NCBI GenBank assembly: GCA_021199855.1
Contig: JAJQHD010000036.1
Coordinates: forward strand, 91,975 to 155,974
Source: Oscillospiraceae bacterium
GTDB lineage: Bacteria > Bacillota > Clostridia > Oscillospirales > Ruminococcaceae
DNA length: 64,000 bases
Reading direction: 5' to 3'
The stretch's first letter is position 1. Each line of letters opens with the position of its first letter. A program made the position numbers and the translations under genes. Under the pieces are notes generated by a model. It was not told the DNA's origin, ran no database searches, and saw only the letters and a list, made by a program, of their open reading frames with translations. Positions 34,460 through 44,472 of this stretch are shown here, in pieces.

Positions 34460-36124
34460 ATGGTTAAAGATAGAATTGTGGACGGATTTGAGAATGCACC
34501 TCACCGTTCCCTTTATAACGCTCTGGGACTCACCGAGGAGGAACTTAGACGCCCTCTTATCGGTATAGTAAGCTCCTATAATGAAATTGTCCCGGGGCAT
34601 ATGAATCTGGATAAGATTACAGAAGCCGTCAAGATTGGCGTTGCAATGGCGGGAGGAACCCCGATTGTATTCCCTGCAATCGCAGTCTGCGACGGCATAG
34701 CGATGGGTCACGAGGGCATGAAGTACTCGTTAGTCACAAGAGACCTCATCGCTGATTCAACCGAAGCTATGGTAAAAGCTCACGGCTTTGACGGACTCGT
34801 CATGATTCCTAACTGCGACAAGAACGTGCCCGGACTTCTCATGGCGGCGGCAAGACTGAACCTGCCGACAATTTTCGTTTCCGGCGGACCTATGCTCGCC
34901 GGTCACGTCGATGGTCACAAGACCAGTCTTTCAAGCATGTTCGAGGCAGTAGGTGCCTATTCGGCAGGAAAAATGTCCGCCGAAAAGCTCCGTGAATACG
35001 AAATGAGGGCTTGTCCTTCCTGCGGTTCCTGCTCCGGAATGTACACCGCAAACTCTATGAACTGCTTAACGGAAGTCATGGGTATGGGGCTCCGTGGCAA
35101 CGGCACAATCCCTGCGGCATATTCTGCAAGAATCGACCTTGCAAAGAGAGCCGGTATGCAGGTTATGGAGCTCGTGAGAAAGAATATCAGAGCCCGTGAC
35201 ATAATGACTAAAGAGGCTATCTATAACGCACTGACAGCCGATATGGCGCTCGGATGCTCCACCAACTCGATGCTCCACCTTCCGGCAATCGCAAACGAGT
35301 GCGATGTCGAATTCAGCTTGCCTCTTGTAAACGAGATAAGCGAGAGAACCCCGAACCTCTGCCACTTAGCACCGGCAGGACCTACCTATATGGAGGACCT
35401 CAACGAAACCGGCGGAGTATATGCAGTTCTTAAAGAACTCGCAAAGAAGAATTTAATCACCACCGACGTAATGACCTGCACAGGAAAGACCTTGGGTGAG
35501 AATATCGCAGAGGTTGAGAATCTCGACAACACGGTTATCCGTGACATCGACAATCCTTATTCCGAAACAGGCGGAATCGCAGTTCTCTTCGGAAACGTCG
35601 CAGAAAACGGCTGTGTCGTCAAGAGAAGCGCAGTTGCCCCCGAAATGCTCGTCCACCGTGGACCAGCAAGAGTCTTCAACAGCGAGGAAGAGTGCATCAA
35701 GGTCATCTATGCTGGCGGAATCAAGTCCGGTGACGTTGTGGTTATTCGTTATGAGGGACCCGCAGGTGGACCCGGCATGAGAGAAATGCTTTCTCCGACG
35801 TCTGCTATTGCAGGTGCGGGACTTGACAAGGAAGTCGCCCTCATCACAGACGGAAGATTCTCTGGTGCCACCAGAGGAGCCGCGATCGGTCACGTTTCAC
35901 CTGAAGCGGCAAACGGCGGAACTATCGCCTATATCCACGAGGGCGACATGATTTCAATCAACATCCCCGAGCACAAGATTCATCTCGAAGTCAGTGACGA
36001 AGAGCTCGAGGAGAGACGCAAGACCGATGTTTTGAAGACCAACGACAATCTCAGTGGATACTTAAAGAGATATGCTAAGATGGTTTCATCCGCCGACAAG
36101 GGTGCGATTATCAACATAAAGTAA
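34460..36124 (+). CDS. ilvD: Dihydroxy-acid dehydratase
   Basis: 554 residues. It makes 2-oxoisovalerate and 2-oxo-3-methylvalerate. The iron-sulfur Cys residues are seen in [22 protein letters not shown] and [16 protein letters not shown] (about 185-200). The C-terminal [10 protein letters not shown](R)G motif is present. ATG 34460 follows CAAGGAGAT; the frame runs 7 codons further upstream without support. Between ilvC and ilvD lies an imperfect hairpin (about 34390-34432), possibly an internal processing or attenuation site. Confidence 0.96.
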   Translation: MVKDRIVDGFENAPHRSLYNALGLTEEELRRPLIGIVSSYNEIVPGHMNLDKITEAVKIGVAMAGGTPIVFPAIAVCDGIAMGHEGMKYSLVTRDLIADSTEAMVKAHGFDGLVMIPNCDKNVPGLLMAAARLNLPTIFVSGGPMLAGHVDGHKTSLSSMFEAVGAYSAGKMSAEKLREYEMRACPSCGSCSGMYTANSMNCLTEVMGMGLRGNGTIPAAYSARIDLAKRAGMQVMELVRKNIRARDIMTKEAIYNALTADMALGCSTNSMLHLPAIANECDVEFSLPLVNEISERTPNLCHLAPAGPTYMEDLNETGGVYAVLKELAKKNLITTDVMTCTGKTLGENIAEVENLDNTVIRDIDNPYSETGGIAVLFGNVAENGCVVKRSAVAPEMLVHRGPARVFNSEEECIKVIYAGGIKSGDVVVIRYEGPAGGPGMREMLSPTSAIAGAGLDKEVALITDGRFSGATRGAAIGHVSPEAANGGTIAYIHEGDMISINIPEHKIHLEVSDEELEERRKTDVLKTNDNLSGYLKRYAKMVSSADKGAIINIK

Positions 36125-36141
36125 CAGGAGGATAGGACTAC

Positions 36142-37407
36142 ATGGGAATGACACTCTCACAAAAAATTCTTGCCGCACATTGTGGTGCGGACAAGCTCGA
36201 AGCGGGTCAGCTCGTCCTGTGCAACTTAGACCGGGTTCACGGCAATGACGTAACCTGTCCGCCTGCCATCAGGGAATTCAACAAGATGGGACTCGATAAT
36301 GTCTTCGACAAGGACAAAGTAACCATGGTTATGGATCACTTCGTCCCGAACAAGGACATCAAGGCGGCTGAGCAGTGCAAAATCTGCCGTGATTTCTGCA
36401 ATGAGCACGCTATGGACGGCTTCTATGACGTCGGAAAGATGGGAATCGAGCACGCACTTCTCCCCGAAAGTGGCTTGGTTGTCAGCGGCGACGTCACCAT
36501 CGGCGCCGACTCTCACACCTGCACCTACGGCGCACTCGGAGCATTCTCGACCGGTGTTGGTTCTACCGATATGGCATTCGGAATGGCGACCGGCAAAGCC
36601 TGGTTCAAGGTTCCTTCCGCTATCAAGTTTGAGCTTTCCGGCAAACTTTCCCCATGCGTCAGCGGCAAGGACGTAATCCTACACATCATCGGAATGATTG
36701 GCGTTGACGGCGCACTCTACCGCTCGATGGAGTTCACAGGTGAAGGCGCACACAATCTCTCTATGAGCGACCGCTTCACCATCTGCAATATGGCTATAGA
36801 AGCCGGTGCCAAGAACGGCATATTCGAGGTCGATGACAAGACCCTTGAATATGAGAAGGAACACGCACAGCGTGAACCAAAAATCTTCCACGCCGACCCC
36901 GACGCGGAGTATGACGAGGTAATCAAAATCGACCTCAGCGAAATCAAGCCGACAGTCGCTTTCCCGCATCTCCCTGAGAACACCCACACCGTCGACGAAA
37001 TCGGCGAGGTAAAAATCGACCAGGTCGTTATCGGCTCCTGCACAAATGGCTTGTACGACGACATCAAGACCGCATGGGAAATAATCAAGGGACACAAGGT
37101 TGCCGAAGGGCTCCGAGTTATCATCATCCCGGCAACACAGAAGGTATATCTTAGATGCCTCGAAGAAGGCTTCATAAAGGACTTCATCGAAGCCGGTTGC
37201 ATCGTCTCGACTCCGACCTGTGGACCGTGCTTGGGCGGATACATGGGAGTTCTTGCGCACGGCGAAAGATGTGTCTCCACGACAAATAGAAACTTCGTCG
37301 GAAGAATGGGCGACCCGACTTCCGAAGTATATCTTGCAAGCCCCACAACTGCGGCGGCAAGCGCATTGACAGGCAAAATCACCGACCCGAGGGAGGCGAC
37401 AATATGA
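36142..37407 (+). CDS. leuC: 3-isopropylmalate dehydratase large subunit (LeuC/HacA type)
   Basis: 421 residues. It isomerises 2- to 3-isopropylmalate with a [4Fe-4S] cluster; ligands are in GSCTNG (near 297) and [10 protein letters not shown] (near 357). [21 protein letters not shown] is the substrate-binding part. The length and motifs fit the shorter HacA-like LeuC2 group rather than the E. coli type. ATG 36142 follows CAGGAGGATAG. It overlaps leuD by 4 bases. Confidence 0.95.
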   Translation: MGMTLSQKILAAHCGADKLEAGQLVLCNLDRVHGNDVTCPPAIREFNKMGLDNVFDKDKVTMVMDHFVPNKDIKAAEQCKICRDFCNEHAMDGFYDVGKMGIEHALLPESGLVVSGDVTIGADSHTCTYGALGAFSTGVGSTDMAFGMATGKAWFKVPSAIKFELSGKLSPCVSGKDVILHIIGMIGVDGALYRSMEFTGEGAHNLSMSDRFTICNMAIEAGAKNGIFEVDDKTLEYEKEHAQREPKIFHADPDAEYDEVIKIDLSEIKPTVAFPHLPENTHTVDEIGEVKIDQVVIGSCTNGLYDDIKTAWEIIKGHKVAEGLRVIIIPATQKVYLRCLEEGFIKDFIEAGCIVSTPTCGPCLGGYMGVLAHGERCVSTTNRNFVGRMGDPTSEVYLASPTTAAASALTGKITDPREATI

Positions 37408-37898
37408 TAAGTTCTGGCAAAGTCATCAAGTACGGAAACAACGTCGACACCGACGTCATCATCCCCGCAAGATACCTTAATTCGAGCGAGCCCGAATTTC
37501 TGGCGGCTCACTGCATGGAGGACTTAGATAAGAGTTTCCACGAAAAAGTGAACCCGGGCGACATCATCGTCGCCGGAGAAAACTTCGGTTGCGGCTCCTC
37601 CCGTGAACATGCACCTGCGGCAATCAAGGCAAGCAGCATTTCAGTAGTAATCGCCAAGAGCTTTGCAAGAATCTTCTATCGCAACTCGATAAACATCGGT
37701 CTTGCGATAGTTGAGTGCCCGACTGCGGCTGAGGAAATCCAGGACGGCGACGAAGTCTCGGTAAACCTTTCGACCGGCGTCATCACGAACAAGACCACCG
37801 GCAAGGAGTACCAGTCGGAGCCCTTCCCGGAGTTCATACAGAATATAATCTCTGCCGGAGGACTGGTTGAAGCAGTAAAGAAAGGCGTAATTGGGTGA
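37404..37898 (+). CDS. leuD: 3-isopropylmalate dehydratase small subunit
   Basis: 164 residues, the swivelling domain of isopropylmalate isomerase. [13 protein letters not shown] near the start and [14 protein letters not shown] (about 58-71) define the family. Overlapping start ATGA with leuC; GGGAGGCG upstream. Confidence 0.96.
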   Translation: MISSGKVIKYGNNVDTDVIIPARYLNSSEPEFLAAHCMEDLDKSFHEKVNPGDIIVAGENFGCGSSREHAPAAIKASSISVVIAKSFARIFYRNSINIGLAIVECPTAAEEIQDGDEVSVNLSTGVITNKTTGKEYQSEPFPEFIQNIISAGGLVEAVKKGVIG

Positions 37899-37903
37899 TA
37901 TCT

Positions 37904-38977
37904 ATGACATACAATATAGCACTTCTCCGTGGAGACGGAATCGGTCCCGAGATTGTCGACAGTGCCGTAAGAGTTCTTGAAGCCGTCGGCGAGAAGTTCG
38001 GGCATGAATTCAAATTTACGCCCTATTTAATCGGCGGTGCGGCTATCGACGAGTGTGGCGAGCCACTTCCTAAGGAAACGGTCGACGGATGCCTTGCTTC
38101 CGACAGCGTTCTTCTGGGAGCAGTCGGAGGTCCCAAGTGGGACAACCTTTCGGGCGAAAAGCGTCCTGAGAAGGCACTTCTGGGAATCCGTGCGGCTTTG
38201 GGGCTCTTCACAAACCTTCGCCCCGCAAAGCTCTATCCTGCCCTCAAAGGCGACTGCCCGTTAAGAGAAGACATCGCTTCCGGCGGATTTGACATCATGA
38301 TAGTTCGTGAACTCACCGGTGGCATCTACTTCGGCGACAGAGGGTATCGCACCGGCAAGTACGGCGAGGAAGCCTTCGACACCGAGTGTTACTCACGCTT
38401 TGAAATCGAGAGAATTTCCCGTGTCGCATTTGAAACGGCTCAGAAGCGCAAGGGCAAAGTCACCAGCATCGACAAAGCAAACGTCCTTGAAACTTCCCGT
38501 CTCTGGAGAAAGACAATCCACGAGATAGAAAAAGAGTACGACGGTGTCACATGTTCAGATATGCTTGTCGACAATGCGGCAATGCAGCTTGTACGTAATC
38601 CTTCCCAGTTCGATGTCATCGTGACTTCAAACATGTTCAGCGATATTCTCTCCGACGAGGCTTCACAGCTTACCGGTTCAATCGGTATGCTCCCGTCGGC
38701 ATCGCTAGGAGACAACACAAGAGGCATGTACGAGCCGATTCACGGCTCCGCACCTGACATCGCCAGAAAGGGAATCGCAAACCCGATTGCGACCATCCTT
38801 TCTGCGGCAATGATGCTGAGATACTCCTTCTCACTCATTGACGAGGCAGACTGCATCGAGTCGGCAGTTGACAAGGTACTTAACGACGGTCTGAGAACCG
38901 CCGATATTGCCGGAGAAAGTGGCGTAAAGCCTCTTTCTACCACCGAAATGACCGACGCAATTATCGCCCGGCTTTAA
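37904..38977 (+). CDS. leuB: 3-isopropylmalate dehydrogenase
   Basis: 357 residues. It oxidises and decarboxylates 3-isopropylmalate with NAD+. GDGIGPEI lies near the start, the substrate-binding [10 protein letters not shown] is near 137, and the metal Asp motif [18 protein letters not shown] is near 240. ATG 37904 is preferred; an in-frame GTG at 37895 overlaps the leuD stop and cannot be excluded. Last biosynthetic gene of the operon. Confidence 0.96.
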   Translation: MTYNIALLRGDGIGPEIVDSAVRVLEAVGEKFGHEFKFTPYLIGGAAIDECGEPLPKETVDGCLASDSVLLGAVGGPKWDNLSGEKRPEKALLGIRAALGLFTNLRPAKLYPALKGDCPLREDIASGGFDIMIVRELTGGIYFGDRGYRTGKYGEEAFDTECYSRFEIERISRVAFETAQKRKGKVTSIDKANVLETSRLWRKTIHEIEKEYDGVTCSDMLVDNAAMQLVRNPSQFDVIVTSNMFSDILSDEASQLTGSIGMLPSASLGDNTRGMYEPIHGSAPDIARKGIANPIATILSAAMMLRYSFSLIDEADCIESAVDKVLNDGLRTADIAGESGVKPLSTTEMTDAIIARL

Positions 38978-38995
38978 AACAGGAAGTGACTGAAA

Positions 38996-40195
38996 ATGTG
39001 CGATTCAAGGGAGTTTTTATCCAAACTCGATTCAATAGTTCTTTTCAGAGGCGTAGCGAAAGGCGAGGTTCTAGCCTCGCTTCGCCGTCTCTTAGACAGT
39101 TCCGAAGGTGAGAATAGAATTGCTCTCTATGCCGATTTTGTGAGCGAGCTATTTAAGCACGGCTACGACTTCGGGCACTATCTTATGGACGCCGTCTCGG
39201 AAGACGAGAACGACTATATCAAGCTCCGCTCGGAGAATCTTGAAATCCCTGCGGTGCTTTCAGACTGTGCCCGTGAGGAGTTAAAAATTTTCGGCGAGCT
39301 TTCCGAAATCACTTCTGATTCTCTCAAAGAGTTTACCGGCTACAAGGGCTACCTGCCCGATTTTGAAACGACAAAGTTCGACTTTGTTTCGGAATACGAA
39401 AGAAGAGCCCTGAACGTCGGAAGTACAGGCTATGGAATCTACGCTAAAAACGTTATGTTCCGTGTTGTTGACGGGGAGATTACTCCTCTGAGGTCTCCCG
39501 ACAAGACAAAACTCTCGCACCTCATCGGCTATGAGAGCCAGCGGGAACAGCTGATCGGGAACACACTTGCCTTCCTTGACGGCAGACCATGCGCAAACAC
39601 TCTTCTTTACGGCGATGCCGGAACCGGCAAGTCTTCGAGCGTCAAAGCGGTTGCGAACTATTTTGCGCCGAAGGGACTCAGGCTTATCGAGGTAAGAAAA
39701 GAACAGCTCCGGGATATCCCCCACATTATGGAATCGGTTCGGGATAATCCTCTCAAATTCATAATCTTCATCGATGACCTGTCCTTCAATGCAGACGACG
39801 ACAATTTTAGTGCGCTCAAAGCTATTCTGGAAGGCTCGGCTTCCGTTCAGTCACCGAATACAGTCATTTATGTCACGAGCAACCGTCGGCACCTTGTAAA
39901 AGAGAGCTTCTCCGACCGTGACGGCGACGACGTTCACAGAGGCGACACGATGCAGGAGCAGATTTCGATGTCCGAGAGATTCGGGCTCGTGATTCTCTTC
40001 ACAAAGCCGTCAAAACAGGGCTATCTTGAAATAGTCAAGGGATTGTTCGATGAAATGAAGCTTCAGTGGTCGGACGAAGTCGAAGTCAAGGCTTGTGCAT
40101 TTGCCCTCAGAAAGGGTGGATTCACCCCGAGAGCCGCAGAGCAGTTTGTAGACGCATGTGCTGCAGAGCAAATGAAAATTCTTGGCGAAAAGTGA
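38996..40195 (+). CDS. AAA+ ATPase of the DUF815 family
   Basis: 399 residues. An N-terminal helical region of about 170 residues precedes a AAA+ core with Walker A GDAGTGKSSS (about 206-215), Walker B FIIFIDDLSF (about 254-263) and sensor-1 TSN (about 300). This is the DUF815 pattern; the cellular role of the family is not established. It starts 18 bases after leuB and has no promoter of its own that I can see, so it is probably transcribed with the leucine operon. A hairpin ends the unit at 40202-40233. Confidence 0.88.
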   Translation: MCDSREFLSKLDSIVLFRGVAKGEVLASLRRLLDSSEGENRIALYADFVSELFKHGYDFGHYLMDAVSEDENDYIKLRSENLEIPAVLSDCAREELKIFGELSEITSDSLKEFTGYKGYLPDFETTKFDFVSEYERRALNVGSTGYGIYAKNVMFRVVDGEITPLRSPDKTKLSHLIGYESQREQLIGNTLAFLDGRPCANTLLYGDAGTGKSSSVKAVANYFAPKGLRLIEVRKEQLRDIPHIMESVRDNPLKFIIFIDDLSFNADDDNFSALKAILEGSASVQSPNTVIYVTSNRRHLVKESFSDRDGDDVHRGDTMQEQISMSERFGLVILFTKPSKQGYLEIVKGLFDEMKLQWSDEVEVKACAFALRKGGFTPRAAEQFVDACAAEQMKILGEK

Positions 40196-40201
40196 ATATT
40201 T

Positions 40202-40241
40202 AAAGAAGACGCTTGAACGAAAAGGCGTTCTTTGCTATAAT
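40202..40241 (+). promoter_or_regulatory. Terminator-like hairpin overlapping a promoter
   Basis: AAAGAAgACGC and GCGTTCTTT arms form a hairpin at 40202-40233. The same bases hold TTGAAC (40213-40218), 17-base spacer and TATAAT (40236-40241), which drives the TauE/SafE gene. So the end of the leu-ilv unit and the next promoter are superimposed. Confidence 0.75.
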
Positions 40242-40301
40242 CACTATGTTTGTGACTGTAATCACACGATAGTATAGTCTGGAAGTTGATCTTGGAGAAT
40301 C

Positions 40302-41198
40302 ATGTTTGAATTTTTGATATGTGCGCTTGCAGGAATTGGGGCAGGCGTGGCGACCGGATTTGCCGGTCTTTCGGCGGCGGTTTATATCTCGCCGATACTT
40401 GTAACTTTCTTAGGAATACCCTCATATGAGGCAATAGGAATAGCACTTGCTTCGGATGTTCTGGCATCTGGAGCAAGCTCTTTGACGTACTATCGCCACG
40501 GAAACATAAATATAAAAAAGTGTATTCCGCTTCTTGTCTCAGTCATAAGTTGTACGATAATCGGAAGCATCGTCGGCTACTTCGTCTCATCAACTGCCAT
40601 CGGCGACACCGCTATGACCTACTGGACGGTGCTTATCTCTTTGGGACTGGGGCTCAAATTCCTTCTCATGCCAAACGACAACGGCAGGGAAATTGGCGCC
40701 GGCGCAAAGGCAAGGACGATAATGTCGGTGCTCTTCGGAATGTACACTGGATTCCTCTGTGGATTCCAGGGCACAGGCGGAGGAATGATGATGCTTTTCA
40801 TTCTGACAGTTGTTATGGGCTATGCTTTAAAAACAGCCGTCGGGACAAGCGTATTTATCATGACATTCACAGCACTTATAGGCGCCGTATCTCACTTTGC
40901 AATCAACGGAATGCCTGACATGAGCCGTCTCGTAACCTGTGTCGCATTCACCCTTATTGCGGCTCAGATTTCTGCAAGCCTTGCGAACAAGATAAGGGTT
41001 TCAAGCTGTAACCTGATAATAGGCGTCCTCCTGGCGATTTCGGGAGTTATAATGCTTCTCATAAATCTCAGGGACACCGGCTTTGTTGGAATCGACACTC
41101 CTATGCTTGTCGGAATCGGCTTGGGAGCAGTTGCAGTGATTGTTCTGATACTTTGCTATGAAATAAAACGCCTCAAGAAAACAGACGGAAAAGAGTGA
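40302..41198 (+). CDS. TauE/SafE-family membrane permease (DUF81)
   Basis: 298 residues with about eight membrane segments in two repeated halves. Each half contains a Gly-rich helix start: GIGAGVATGFAGLSAA at about 10 and GFLCGFQGTGGGMMM at about 149. The family exports or imports small organosulfur or carboxylate anions; substrate unknown. Start at 40302 after TTGGAG. It is followed closely by an acyltransferase gene. Confidence 0.9.
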   Translation: MFEFLICALAGIGAGVATGFAGLSAAVYISPILVTFLGIPSYEAIGIALASDVLASGASSLTYYRHGNINIKKCIPLLVSVISCTIIGSIVGYFVSSTAIGDTAMTYWTVLISLGLGLKFLLMPNDNGREIGAGAKARTIMSVLFGMYTGFLCGFQGTGGGMMMLFILTVVMGYALKTAVGTSVFIMTFTALIGAVSHFAINGMPDMSRLVTCVAFTLIAAQISASLANKIRVSSCNLIIGVLLAISGVIMLLINLRDTGFVGIDTPMLVGIGLGAVAVIVLILCYEIKRLKKTDGKE

Positions 41199-41204
41199 GC
41201 GGTC

Positions 41205-42383
41205 GTGCCGGATGATAAGAAAAAGACATCGAAGAACAAAATCAAAAGGAATCTCCTGCACAGATTCGTCTGGACATTTTCATGGGTAATCGCTCAGCCG
41301 TATATGGCTATAAGATATGGCTTTAAGACCAAGCACTTAAGGCTGAAAGAGCCCTGCCTGGTTGTCTCGAACCACTTCACTGAGATAGACATGATAATGG
41401 TCGGGTGCGCATTTCCTAGGCAGATGTACATCGTCGGCGGGGAGCATATTCAGTCGCGGAGCATCTTCCCATTACTCGATTTCTTCTTCCACCCGATCAC
41501 CATGTATAAAGCCGATGCCGACACTGCGGCGGTAAAAGAGATAATCCGCAGGCTCAGAGCAGGGTACAGCATTATGCTCTTCCCGGAGGGCAGTCGTTCA
41601 TTCAATGGTGAGACTGAAATCCTCACGGACAGCATCGGAAAGCTCTGTAAATCAGGAAAATGCGGTCTCGTTACATATCGCCTGGGTGGCGGCTACTTCA
41701 CTGCTCCGAGGTGGGCATACACAACCCGAAAGGGCAAGATGTGGGGCGAGATAAAGTCATATCTCACAGCTGATGAGGTCGCAAAGATGTCTCCCCACGA
41801 GATAACCGAGCTCATCAACCGCGACATCCACGACAACGCCTACGAAACTCAGCGGACTGAGATGAACAGATACAAGGGCGAACGCCTTGCCGAGGGTCTT
41901 GAAAATTATCTCGTCATCTGTCCTGCTTGTGGGGAGTATAACACCCTTGAAACCTCCGGCGACGAGTTCAGGTGCCCGCATTGTGGACTTCATGGCAAGT
42001 ACAATGAATACGGCTTCCTTGAGGGCGAAAACTTGCCTTTCGACAACGTCTACGACTGGGGCAAGTGGGTTGAAAAGAAATTCCGGGAGAACTTATCTCA
42101 GAGACAACCGGATGAGCTTCTGTTCACCGATTCTGACCTTAAGTTCTACGAAATCGCCCCGAATCACGAGCGTATAACGCTTCAGGAAACGGAAATCAAG
42201 GGCTATCTTGACAGAATAGAGATAGGCGGATCTGTTTTCAACTTTTCGGAAATCTCCGGCATGGATATGCTATACTACGGCAAAACCCTGATGTTCACCT
42301 GGCAAGGGCGGCATTTCGGACTTACAGGCGAGAGCTTCCACGCAGTCAGATATAAATGGACATATGATTATTTTCTATCATGA
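41205..42383 (+). CDS. PlsC-type acyltransferase with C-terminal zinc ribbon
   Basis: 392 residues. The acyltransferase domain (about 20-215) has the HX4D motif NHFTEID (about 56-62) and the substrate motif FPEGSRS (about 126-132). It would acylate lysophosphatidate or a related lysolipid at the membrane. A CPACGEY...CPHCG zinc ribbon (about 240-262) and a further 120-residue domain follow, an extension absent from ordinary PlsC. The start is GTG at 41205, 6 bases after the TauE/SafE stop, with only a weak ribosome site, so translation is probably coupled. Confidence 0.88.
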   Translation: MPDDKKKTSKNKIKRNLLHRFVWTFSWVIAQPYMAIRYGFKTKHLRLKEPCLVVSNHFTEIDMIMVGCAFPRQMYIVGGEHIQSRSIFPLLDFFFHPITMYKADADTAAVKEIIRRLRAGYSIMLFPEGSRSFNGETEILTDSIGKLCKSGKCGLVTYRLGGGYFTAPRWAYTTRKGKMWGEIKSYLTADEVAKMSPHEITELINRDIHDNAYETQRTEMNRYKGERLAEGLENYLVICPACGEYNTLETSGDEFRCPHCGLHGKYNEYGFLEGENLPFDNVYDWGKWVEKKFRENLSQRQPDELLFTDSDLKFYEIAPNHERITLQETEIKGYLDRIEIGGSVFNFSEISGMDMLYYGKTLMFTWQGRHFGLTGESFHAVRYKWTYDYFLS

Positions 42384-42388
42384 AAAGA

Positions 42389-42420
42389 GCCGCATGGTAA
42401 CAAGCCTTGCGGATTTTTTT
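42389..42420 (+). terminator. Intrinsic terminator after the acyltransferase
   Basis: CCGCATGG / CCTTGCGG stem followed by ATTTTTTT. Confidence 0.85.
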
Positions 42421-42465
42421 ATACACAATTGGCGACAGTTTGCATAAATTCTTTTTGATACGGGC

Positions 42466-42494
42466 TTGACAATTTGGAAATTTTGCAATATCAT
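42466..42494 (+). promoter_or_regulatory. Promoter of the GH53 pair
   Basis: TTGACA (42466-42471), 17-base spacer, TATCAT (42489-42494). Confidence 0.78.
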
Positions 42495-42522
42495 TATATA
42501 TACCAAATCTTGAGGTGATAAT

Positions 42523-44469
42523 ATGAAACACTTTAAACTTATATTAACCATAGTTCTCTGCGTTGCAATCGGGCTTACTGCTCTTTGCGCCTGCGGGAAC
42601 AGCGGGAAAGTATTCGATTACTCTGAATATGGCATCCAGGTGAGCGAGATTGAAGGATTAGATGACGACTTCATCTTTGGCGTCGACCTGTCGTCGATTA
42701 TCGAAGTTGAGAACGCCGGCGGAAAGTTCTATGACGAAGACGGCAACGAGACGGACATCTTTGAGCTTCTTGCTGACTATGGCGTGAATTACGTGAGAAT
42801 CCGTCTCTGGAACGACCCGTATGACGAGGATGGCAACAGCTTCGGTGGTGGCGGAAACGACCTTGAAACAGACATCGAAATCGCAAAACGTGCTGTTGCG
42901 GCTGGAATGAAGGCTTGTCTCGACTTCCACTACAGCGACTTCTGGGCTGACCCATCCAAGCAGACTCTTCCGCGCGAATGGGAGGGCTACATAAGCGAAG
43001 AATTAAGACAGGTAGTATATGACTATACCTACAGCGTTCTTGAGGCTTTTGAAGAAGCCGGTTGCCTTCCTTCAATGGTCCAGACCGGCAACGAAGTCAA
43101 TAACGGCATCATGTACCCTAACGGCAAGTCCGCTACCTATCAGGCAATCTACATGTCTGCGGCGATGTCGGCTGTAAAGGACATTGACGAAGATATTTTA
43201 ACTGTTGTCCACCTTGCCGAGGGTGCAACATATTCGACTATTTCCGGAAAGCTTGATACTCTCATAGAAGCGGGAGTTGAGTTCGACGTTATCGGTCTTA
43301 GCTACTACTCCTACTGGCACGGCTCGATGGCGGACTTCCAGGACTGTGTCGAGAAGCTTGCAGAAAAGTATGACCAGAAGATTTGCGTGATGGAGTACTC
43401 CTATGGCTACGGCGACGATTCTAACGAATACACCGGCAACATTTTCAGCTCTGCCCTTGAGGAAGCAGGCGGCTACAAGGCTACCGTCCAGGGACAGGCA
43501 TCATATATCCACGACGTGAACGAGGTTATCGCTTCTGTAGACACCAGAATCGGTAGTTTCTATTGGGAGCCTGCATGGCTTCCGCTTGCGGGAACGTCAT
43601 GGGCTTCTGAGTATGCGCACGACTATCTCGTCTCTCAGGGCGACGGCGGAGGAGAAGGAACAGTCTCGTGGGCAAATCAGGCATTATTCGACTTCGACGG
43701 AAACCCGCTTGCCAGCCTTAACGCCTTCAAGCTTATGCGCGATTCGGGCACCGCAGAGGAAAACATACTTGAAATCAACACCGAAATCAGCTGTATGATT
43801 GATTTATCCTCATCTGAAGAGATTGCTCTTCCAGAAACTGCGACTGCGTTAACCGATCTCGACCGCTGGGTTGAGCTCGAAATAACATGGAACGAGGATG
43901 AAGTCGCCGCAATCAGCGGTGAGGGCGAATACACCGTCACCGGAACAGTCACCTGCGGTGGCACTGACTATGAAATCACCGCCGATGTCCTCACTTACTA
44001 CGACTATCTGAAGAACGGAAGCTTTGACGACGACAGCGTTTCGTCGGATGTCAAGGACTTCTCGACAATAACCGCCTGGAACATGTCCGGCACTGACAAT
44101 TCTTATCGCGTCGAGTCGAAGAACGCCAGAACCGGAAGTAATAACCTCAATATCTGGTGTTCGTCTGCGTTCGAGAATACCCTCAGTCAGGATATCTACA
44201 ATCTGACTGCCGGAACCTATGTCTTCTCGGTCTACGGAAGAAGCGCGATGGAGAACTATCTCTATCCCGAGTGCACTCTTTACGTGACCGTCGGCGACGA
44301 GACTTATGAAGCTGAAATCACCTGGGGCAATACATGGAGCGACTGGGTTCAGACGACAGTTGAGTTCACCGTCACCGAAACCACCGACATAACAGTCGGA
44401 ATCAAGTCGACCGGTGCGGCGGCAACATGGGCGCACTTTGACGATTTCGCACTCGCAAGGAAGGACTAA
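42523..44469 (+). CDS. Exported lipoprotein GH53 endo-beta-1,4-galactanase with C-terminal binding domains
   Basis: 648 residues. The signal ends at lipobox LCAC (Cys24), so it is anchored outside the cell. The GH53 barrel (about 48-405) has acid/base Glu191 in QTGNEVNNG and nucleophile Glu291 in CVMEYSYGY. Then come an Ig-like Big_4-type module (about 440-490) and a C-terminal beta-sandwich (about 500-645) that resembles a CBM61-like galactan-binding domain; this last name is inferred from context. It hydrolyses beta-1,4-galactan side chains of pectin. The next gene encodes a cytoplasmic GH53. Start after TTGAGGTGAT. Confidence 0.93.
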   Translation: MKHFKLILTIVLCVAIGLTALCACGNSGKVFDYSEYGIQVSEIEGLDDDFIFGVDLSSIIEVENAGGKFYDEDGNETDIFELLADYGVNYVRIRLWNDPYDEDGNSFGGGGNDLETDIEIAKRAVAAGMKACLDFHYSDFWADPSKQTLPREWEGYISEELRQVVYDYTYSVLEAFEEAGCLPSMVQTGNEVNNGIMYPNGKSATYQAIYMSAAMSAVKDIDEDILTVVHLAEGATYSTISGKLDTLIEAGVEFDVIGLSYYSYWHGSMADFQDCVEKLAEKYDQKICVMEYSYGYGDDSNEYTGNIFSSALEEAGGYKATVQGQASYIHDVNEVIASVDTRIGSFYWEPAWLPLAGTSWASEYAHDYLVSQGDGGGEGTVSWANQALFDFDGNPLASLNAFKLMRDSGTAEENILEINTEISCMIDLSSSEEIALPETATALTDLDRWVELEITWNEDEVAAISGEGEYTVTGTVTCGGTDYEITADVLTYYDYLKNGSFDDDSVSSDVKDFSTITAWNMSGTDNSYRVESKNARTGSNNLNIWCSSAFENTLSQDIYNLTAGTYVFSVYGRSAMENYLYPECTLYVTVGDETYEAEITWGNTWSDWVQTTVEFTVTETTDITVGIKSTGAAATWAHFDDFALARKD

Positions 44470-44472
44470 TCT

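Noticed and set aside
41205..42383. Fusion of two genes (acyltransferase plus zinc-ribbon protein)
   Set aside because: The frame is continuous without an internal ribosome site or start; treated as one protein with a C-terminal extension.
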